Positions 58,892 to 64,000 of a stretch of DNA of 64,000 nt are shown piece after piece. How positions within the stretch are numbered: the stretch's first letter is position 1; the number at the start of each line of letters is the position of its first letter. A model generated the notes under the pieces. It made no database searches. It worked only from the letters and a program-made list of their open reading frames with translations, and had not been told where the DNA came from. The stretch covers positions 2,790,001 through 2,854,000 of the forward strand of contig JAHEWK010000007.1 in the NCBI GenBank assembly GCA_020740775.1, read 5' to 3'. The stretch is from Ilyonectria destructans. Lineage: Eukaryota > Ascomycota > Sordariomycetes > Hypocreales > Nectriaceae. The translations under genes and the position numbers were made by a program.

Positions 58892-60250
58892 ATGAATTTT
58901 GAGCTCCCTTCTGAGGTGCGGGACTATCTGTCCCGTCTCGATGCCTTCATCAACGAAAAAGTACTTCCCCTCCAACGCAAAGACGACAACGACCGCTTCT
59001 TTGACCACCGCCGTGAAGCTTCACGGACGCAATGGAACAACCAAGGATTGCCGGAGGAGGATTGGGAAGCGCTCCTACGCCAAACCAAGCGACTCGCGGA
59101 CGAAGCTGGCTTTTACCGCTTCCCATGCCCCAAGGAATACGGAGGATCAGGCCACGCATCATTGAATCTGTACATGTGCGCCATCCGGTATCACCTTGCC
59201 TCCCATCCTGTCTACGGAGGCGGCGTGAGCCTCGCCAACGACCTGCAGAGCGAACACAGCGTTGTGGGTAACAACCCGTTTGTCATTATGCTCTATCACT
59301 ACGGGACTCAAGAGCAGCAGAAGCAGCTTATTCCTGCGAGTATTCGGGGCGAGATGAAAGCTACTTTTGGCTTGACCGAGATTGACCACGGCTCTGATGC
59401 CACGCACATGGAGACAACTGCTCGGCCGATTACCCTTCCGTCGGGTGAGGCTGGATACGAAATCAACGGCAACAAGAAGTGGCAGTCGGGCATGCACCAC
59501 GCCAGCTGCTGCGTCATCTTTGCTCGGACTTCTGGAAAAGCTGGTGATGCCAAGGGTATCACGGCTTTCCTTGTGCCCGGCGACACTCCCGGTTTGACCA
59601 TCACTTCATATGAATGGACGCTCAACATGCCTACCGATCATGCAACTATTATGCTTCAAAACGTCTGCGTTCCGGCATCTGCTATTCTTGGTCCGCTTGA
59701 CAATGGCCTCGCGATCGCACAAACATTCACACACGAAAATAGAATCCGCCAAGCTGCGTCAAGTTGTGGTGCTGCCCGATACTGCATTGATCGCAGTGTC
59801 GAACATGCCAACAAACGCAAAGTGTTTGGAAAGCCCCTATCCTCCAACCAGGCTATCCAGTGGCCGCTTGTCGAACTCTCTACTCAAGTAGAGATGCTAA
59901 GACTCCTGATCCTCCGTACGGCTGTGGAAATGGACCAGCTTGCCGCCCAGGCGAAGAAAACTGGGAGTGCATCCCCCTGGGTAGCGATTGAGAGACAGCT
60001 AGGCCACAAGATCAGCATGTGCAACTACTACGCGAACCGGCTCGTTGGAGAATCAGCCGATCGCGCCATTCAGGTCCATGGTGGCGACGGTTACTCGAGA
60101 CATCTTCCTTTTGAGCATATCTGGAGACATTTTCGGCGATATCGGATCACCGAAGGGAGCGAGGAAGTGCAGATTCGGAAAGTTGCTGCTTATTTGTTTG
60201 GGTACAAGACCACAGGTCTGGAAGGTGATAAGGGAGAAGCCAAGTTATAG
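58892..60250 (+). CDS. Acyl-CoA dehydrogenase, ACAD10/11-like, with PTS1
   Basis: Single exon, 452 aa from the ATG at 58892; an open extension upstream starts only at a GTG. N-terminal helices lead to the FAD/substrate region with GLTEIDHGSDATHMETTA and GNKKWQSGMHHASCCVIFAR; the C-terminal domain has IQVHGGDGYSRHLPFEHIWRHFR and ITEGSEEVQIRKVA, as in ACAD11-like enzymes. These act on 4-phosphoacyl-CoA, eliminating phosphate to give enoyl-CoA. The C-terminus AKL is a PTS1, so the protein should be peroxisomal like the divergent kinase. In animals the two activities sit in one polypeptide; here they are two genes sharing a promoter. Confidence 0.94.
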   Translation: MNFELPSEVRDYLSRLDAFINEKVLPLQRKDDNDRFFDHRREASRTQWNNQGLPEEDWEALLRQTKRLADEAGFYRFPCPKEYGGSGHASLNLYMCAIRYHLASHPVYGGGVSLANDLQSEHSVVGNNPFVIMLYHYGTQEQQKQLIPASIRGEMKATFGLTEIDHGSDATHMETTARPITLPSGEAGYEINGNKKWQSGMHHASCCVIFARTSGKAGDAKGITAFLVPGDTPGLTITSYEWTLNMPTDHATIMLQNVCVPASAILGPLDNGLAIAQTFTHENRIRQAASSCGAARYCIDRSVEHANKRKVFGKPLSSNQAIQWPLVELSTQVEMLRLLILRTAVEMDQLAAQAKKTGSASPWVAIERQLGHKISMCNYYANRLVGESADRAIQVHGGDGYSRHLPFEHIWRHFRRYRITEGSEEVQIRKVAAYLFGYKTTGLEGDKGEAKL

Positions 60251-60829
60251 ATGGGTAGTTTACAAGATCAAGGAAATCTCAGTAGGCGGCAGATTGAAGT
60301 TCAAAAGAGACCTGATCCAGGGTAGGTGCCCTTTAGTTTCTTCTCTTCTTTGTGCTATGTGTTGTATATATCCAGACTTAACCTATAGCTAGACCTTATT
60401 TATTATTGAGTTTTCTGCTTAGCCAAGTATCATTTCTATTCTGTTGTATAGAAACTTTTATAGATGCAATTCTAGGACTAATGCAGTTCAGGGATACAGT
60501 GGCCCTAGAACTATGAGTGTTCAATCCCATATGACACCTGTACACTAACGTATATTGTTGCTCAAGGGCAGAATCCTTGTCAGCTCCTTGAGTGACCTTT
60601 TCGTCAAGGTACACTATACTTGCTATTAAGCACTTGGGGATGATGCAAGAATCAATTCAGTCATCACAGCACGGCGATTAATCTAGTAGTATAGTCACTC
60701 CTCTTGCAACCATTTCACCCGACACCAGCCTCTCACACGAATTCAGCATCTGTCAGCCACAATAGAAGCCCTAGAATAAATAGTCAGCATCCCTCGCATG
60801 GACTATCCAAGGGTAGTCGAGGACCAACT
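60251..60829. other. Intergenic
   Basis: 3' flank of the dehydrogenase and sequence leading into the LysM relic; nothing else recognised. Confidence 0.45.
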
Positions 60830-61345
60830 TACGAGACTTGCGAGCTCTCCAACTTTCCGATGCCTCCACGGGCACAGCTGTTGATGTGCTTGTTGAATAC
60901 TGTGTCAGTGAGCCACGGCACCTCGTGGAAGGACATTGTCGACTGGAACGCGGGCATCGACCCGCGGTGCTCGAATATCTGGAGCACTACCCCGTTCTGG
61001 GACCGCGTCCTCTGTGTGAGCAGCCCCGGGGGCAAGTTCGTGCTCCTATTGCCATCTAACAATATTACTCCCGGTAATGGCAACGCTGGTGGGCCGGGGG
61101 GATCTGGAGATAGGTACTCGAACGATGTGGTTCTGCCCCCCGAGGGCGGCACTGTGGCCAAGGGGACTACAGACCGCTGTGGAGAGTATGTCTAGGCCTA
61201 GGACGGCAAGGGCTGCGATACCATACTATCTAGGAGCGCGGTGGCCATGAGCCTCTTTCTTGAGGTCAATCCGTCCCTGGGTACGGTGGCTACCAAGTGT
61301 TCCGAGGACCTGGCCGTGGGTACCTAGTATTGCCTGCACCCGCAT
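60830..61345 (+). pseudogene. LysM-domain protein relic
   Basis: One frame carries clear pieces of the multi-LysM secreted proteins of fungi: SWKDIVDWNAGIDP, CSNIWSTTPFW, CVSSPGGKF, a glycine-rich linker, then GKGCDTI, FLEVNPSLGTVATKC and, at the end, YCLHP. The frame is broken by TAG codons at 61193, 61199 and 61325; the last stands where the family has a Trp. No signal peptide, start or intact first LysM is visible. Intact relatives bind chitin and often shield the fungus from plant chitinases. I see no splice sites that would remove the stops, so this is a dead copy. Confidence 0.75.
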
Positions 61346-62011
61346 CGTAGGTGGAATGATACTATTGTCGACGAGTAGACGACCACAGAATAGAGGGTTA
61401 GAAGGTATAGCTGGGCATTGTTGCGGAAAGCGGCATTGGAATGAACGAGGTTGGATAGTTGTCATTAACTTGTTACTATTTTTGATATTGTGTTGGATAG
61501 CGTACGACACATCCAATCTAAGGGATAATGTTCAATCGGGTGATTGTCCTAATCTCGGATGCCTCTAGTCCACTTTTTCTCGAGAGAGTTTTTATGTCAT
61601 CTCACGCCGTCTCTGACCAAGGGCAGGATATCGATCTATCAGAGGATTCGTAAGACAGGTCAATCCAACATGTCGTTATAAGCTGTCAGTGCATGGCACG
61701 TGGGGCCGTAGTTCTGCATAGAATATGTACTAAGTAGATAGACAGATCGTAAGTCCGCTTGAGGTTAAATACAGCCACCCCCCGGGCTCCCGTCTCTTGC
61801 GCCTAATCAGCTTAGAAGCTACACCAATGATGGCGTTGCCGAGGACAGCTCGGGCCTCGGACAAGTCTTTCCTGATTGTTCTAACACTGAGGTAAGACAG
61901 CTGATAAATGAGAACAGTGTGGCTTGCCAAGTGTTAAAATTTACTTCCAATACCGAACATAGGGTCTCAATAGCCTAATACCCATCAGGTCGTTCCCCAA
62001 GCTACAGCAAA
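61346..62011. promoter_or_regulatory. Upstream region of the HSL-type hydrolase
   Basis: CCGAGG at 61839-61844 and CCTCGG at 61855-61860 form an inverted pair with a 10-bp gap, 150-170 bp before the ATG. No gene inside. Confidence 0.45.
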
Positions 62012-62959
62012 ATGCCCCTACGATACGATACCGAATGGATCGCTTTGGCTGGTCCCAAGCTCGAAGCGCAGCGAGAAGTCCTACCAGTGCATGATGTGAC
62101 AACAAGAAGAACCAGATTCGAGCAACTATTTGTTGGATCAAGCTATACAGTTCCGGACGATATCGGGTTGAAGGTGTACAAAGCGCCAGCATCCGATGGC
62201 CACCAAGTTGAGATATATCACCTCTTTAAGAAAGGTGCTCACTCACCCACCGAGCGTACGCCGGCTGTTCTACACATCCACGCAGGAGGGTTTATCTCTG
62301 TGCGCGCAAAACACGTCTTGCCATCTCTTGTGCCTTTTGTCTCCCATTCCGGTATACCCATATTCTCAGTCGACTACCGATGGGCGCCCGAGCATCCCTT
62401 TCCAACGCCAGTGGAGGATTGTTGGACTGGACTTCTTTACCTCCAGTCTCACGCAGAAGAACTCGGCATCGACCTGAAACGTATCGCAGTCATGGGCGAA
62501 AGTGCAGGGGGAGGCTTGGCAGGATCCCTAGCTATCATGGCAAGAGACCGGAACTTGTCGCCTCCATTGGCGAAACAGATCTTGATATATCCCATGCTGG
62601 ATGATCGAACAGTGACAGACCATTCCGAAGGTTTGGCTGTTTTCAGCATGAACGATGTCGTCACGGGCTGGTCTGCCTACCTCGGCGAGGCTTATGGGAC
62701 TGATGATGTATCGCCATTTGCGTCTCCTTCTCGAGTAACTGACGTGACAGGCCTGCCACCATTGTATTTGGACGTGGGACAACTGGATGTATTCTTACAT
62801 GAGGGCGTTGCATATGCCAACAAATATCTGGTGGCCGGTATTGAGACGGAACTTCATGTGTATCCGGGTGTGATTCACGCGTTTCAGAGGTGGGGTGCTG
62901 GCTCAGAAATTGTCAAGCATGCTTGGGCAAATAGAATGAGGGCAATTAATACTCTTTGA
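62012..62959 (+). CDS. Alpha/beta-hydrolase-3 (HSL/GDXG-type) esterase
   Basis: Single exon, 315 aa, ATG at 62012 (CAAAATGC). The GDXG-family marks are present: the oxyanion motif as HAGGF (usual HGGGF) at about residues 90-94, DYRWAPEHPFP, the nucleophile elbow GESAGG at about 160, the acid in LDVGQLDVF and the histidine in GVIHAFQ. It should cleave carboxyl esters or lactones; no signal peptide, so intracellular. Beside a Baeyer-Villiger pathway, lactone or ester opening is the natural suggestion, and its promoter carries the paired CCGAGG element. Substrate unproven. Confidence 0.92.
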   Translation: MPLRYDTEWIALAGPKLEAQREVLPVHDVTTRRTRFEQLFVGSSYTVPDDIGLKVYKAPASDGHQVEIYHLFKKGAHSPTERTPAVLHIHAGGFISVRAKHVLPSLVPFVSHSGIPIFSVDYRWAPEHPFPTPVEDCWTGLLYLQSHAEELGIDLKRIAVMGESAGGGLAGSLAIMARDRNLSPPLAKQILIYPMLDDRTVTDHSEGLAVFSMNDVVTGWSAYLGEAYGTDDVSPFASPSRVTDVTGLPPLYLDVGQLDVFLHEGVAYANKYLVAGIETELHVYPGVIHAFQRWGAGSEIVKHAWANRMRAINTL

Positions 62960-63553
62960 AAAGAGTTGAGGCTAGCTAGTATATCGCTCTACGTACGCGA
63001 ATGCAAGGAATCCGCTCATACCCGCATCAGGGAAGCAATGCTTGTTCCATCTTCAAACATGAGAGCAATCGGACCGTGAGTGCAGTTCTGGAGGAACCCG
63101 AGTACTGGAGAGGGTTAAATAGATTATTTAGTTAAAGATACAACGAATCTAAAGGTGTTTTAATTATGTATGAATGGAAAATGTGAGACCAGGAGGTATC
63201 GCGCTTTTCCACGTGCCATCCCGGCCAAACAATCCCCGATTCTATTTTACTCATGGATACGGCATCAACATCTGCTTGTTCACCTTATGTTACCGCCTGA
63301 CTCACGAGCATCCGTTAAACTACTCCATTGATCCACTCCACTGGGCCACTTTATTGAACCATATCTAATCAAAATCCCTTGTCGGCACCTCGGGCCAAGG
63401 GTGCGTCGGGCAACGCCAACGCTGAGTAAACTCGGGAACTCGCAGCCTAAACCGTGGGCCTCAAAACGAACGGGCATGGAATAAATAATCCTTGGAACTG
63501 TTTTTTTAAACGTTGCCAAATTGCAAAGTCTTTCTGACCTCCATTGTCTCAAA
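62960..63553. promoter_or_regulatory. Intergenic, promoter of the right-edge kinase
   Basis: CCTCGG at 63388-63393, 161 bp before the ATG at 63554. No other feature seen. Confidence 0.45.
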
Positions 63554-64000
63554 ATGTCCTCCACTGAAACTCAAACCGTACAGCTAATCCGCCAATGCTT
63601 TGCAGAGGAGGAGCAGAATCCGCCGGTTCCCCAAACGGCGGACGATGTCCCAATCTCTTACCAAGCAATGACCACGGAATGGCTCACCTTAGTCTTGGGA
63701 CCATATTCTGGCGGTGCGAGAGTCAAGAGCTTCTCCCTTGGACCAAAAGACAACGGTACATCGAATCGTCGACGAGTATGCCTCGAATGGGATGGAAAGT
63801 CGACCAAGACACCCCCGGAGTCGGTGTTTTGCAAAGCGGCTCACGCACTTAACAACAGAATCACCTTGTTCAATGGTGGCACAAAGAGTGAAGTCCAGTT
63901 TTACAAGCACATTCGGCCTCTGCTTGATATTGAAGCGCCATCTGCGTATTTTACAGCTTACGATCCAAAGTCCTGGGCTTCCATTATCATGCTCCGTGAT
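63554..64000 (+). CDS. Ecdysteroid-kinase-like/APH-type phosphotransferase, 5' part
   Basis: An open frame from the ATG at 63554 (AAAATG) runs to the window end, 149 codons without a stop, so the gene is truncated by the edge. The sequence fits the N-lobe of EcKL/CHK-like small-molecule kinases: MTTEWLTLVLG, a glycine-containing nucleotide loop, PESVFCKAA with the ATP-binding lysine, EVQFYKHIRPLLDIEAP and YDPKSWASIIMLRD leading to the hinge. The family phosphorylates hydroxyl groups of steroids and other lipids in insects, and occurs in bacteria and fungi in catabolic settings. It is distinct from the ACAD10/11-type kinase at 56966. The catalytic C-lobe lies outside the window. Confidence 0.8.
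   Translation, partial: MSSTETQTVQLIRQCFAEEEQNPPVPQTADDVPISYQAMTTEWLTLVLGPYSGGARVKSFSLGPKDNGTSNRRRVCLEWDGKSTKTPPESVFCKAAHALNNRITLFNGGTKSEVQFYKHIRPLLDIEAPSAYFTAYDPKSWASIIMLRD

Noticed and set aside
33293..64000. Polyketide, nonribosomal peptide or terpene biosynthetic cluster
   Set aside because: No synthase backbone gene is present; the enzymes fit degradation and peroxisomal beta-oxidation better.

Overview
The window looks like chromosomal DNA of a filamentous ascomycete (Pezizomycotina; a Leotiomycetes-like fungus is a guess). Genes are split by many 44-125 bp spliceosomal introns with GT/GC-AG ends and CTAAC-type branch points. The families are typically fungal: Zn2Cys6 regulators, F-box proteins, NACHT and NB-ARC STAND proteins, Vps62, LysM and GRF zinc fingers. 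I see no rRNA, tRNA, CRISPR or intact transposon. Gene models were spliced by eye from reading frame and protein-family fit, so exon borders are inferences supported by phase.

Left part (1-32 kb): a homeobox/C2H2 regulator running off the left edge, a Vps62-like membrane protein, a small Zn2Cys6 regulator, an M13 metallopeptidase with a GC-AG intron, a cytochrome P450, an F-box gene with an in-frame stop, then an MFS sugar-type transporter, a Rieske oxygenase and a class-3 aldehyde dehydrogenase that could form a small uptake-and-oxidation module. Promoters of the P450, the transporter and the oxygenase share a rare palindrome, TCGGCCGA. An SDR relic, an alpha/beta hydrolase and a NACHT STAND protein follow.

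Right part (32.7-64 kb): after a six-cysteine small secreted protein comes a dense set of catabolic genes: a divergent SDR/YCII pair; a divergent Baeyer-Villiger monooxygenase/peroxisomal multifunctional enzyme pair; an acyl-CoA thioesterase; a Zn2Cys6 regulator; a second SDR with a GC-AG intron; a two-domain ABM protein; a divergent APH-kinase/acyl-CoA dehydrogenase pair; an HSL-type hydrolase; and an ecdysteroid-kinase-like protein running off the right edge. The kinase, the dehydrogenase and the multifunctional enzyme end in SRL, AKL and SHL, which fit the peroxisomal PTS1 signal. Most of these promoters carry CCGAGG/CCTCGG elements about 110-330 bp upstream of the start codon. The two unrelated genes inside the block (an NB-ARC/TPR protein and a GRF zinc-finger protein) have none nearby.

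Inferred system: a co-regulated, partly peroxisomal pathway in which an alcohol or ketone is oxidised (SDR), converted to an ester or lactone (BVMO), opened (hydrolase), and the hydroxyacyl-CoA dehydroxylated by a split ACAD10/11-like kinase plus dehydrogenase before beta-oxidation. A CoA ligase and a thiolase are not in the window. The substrate is unknown; a terpenoid, steroid or alicyclic ketone would fit.
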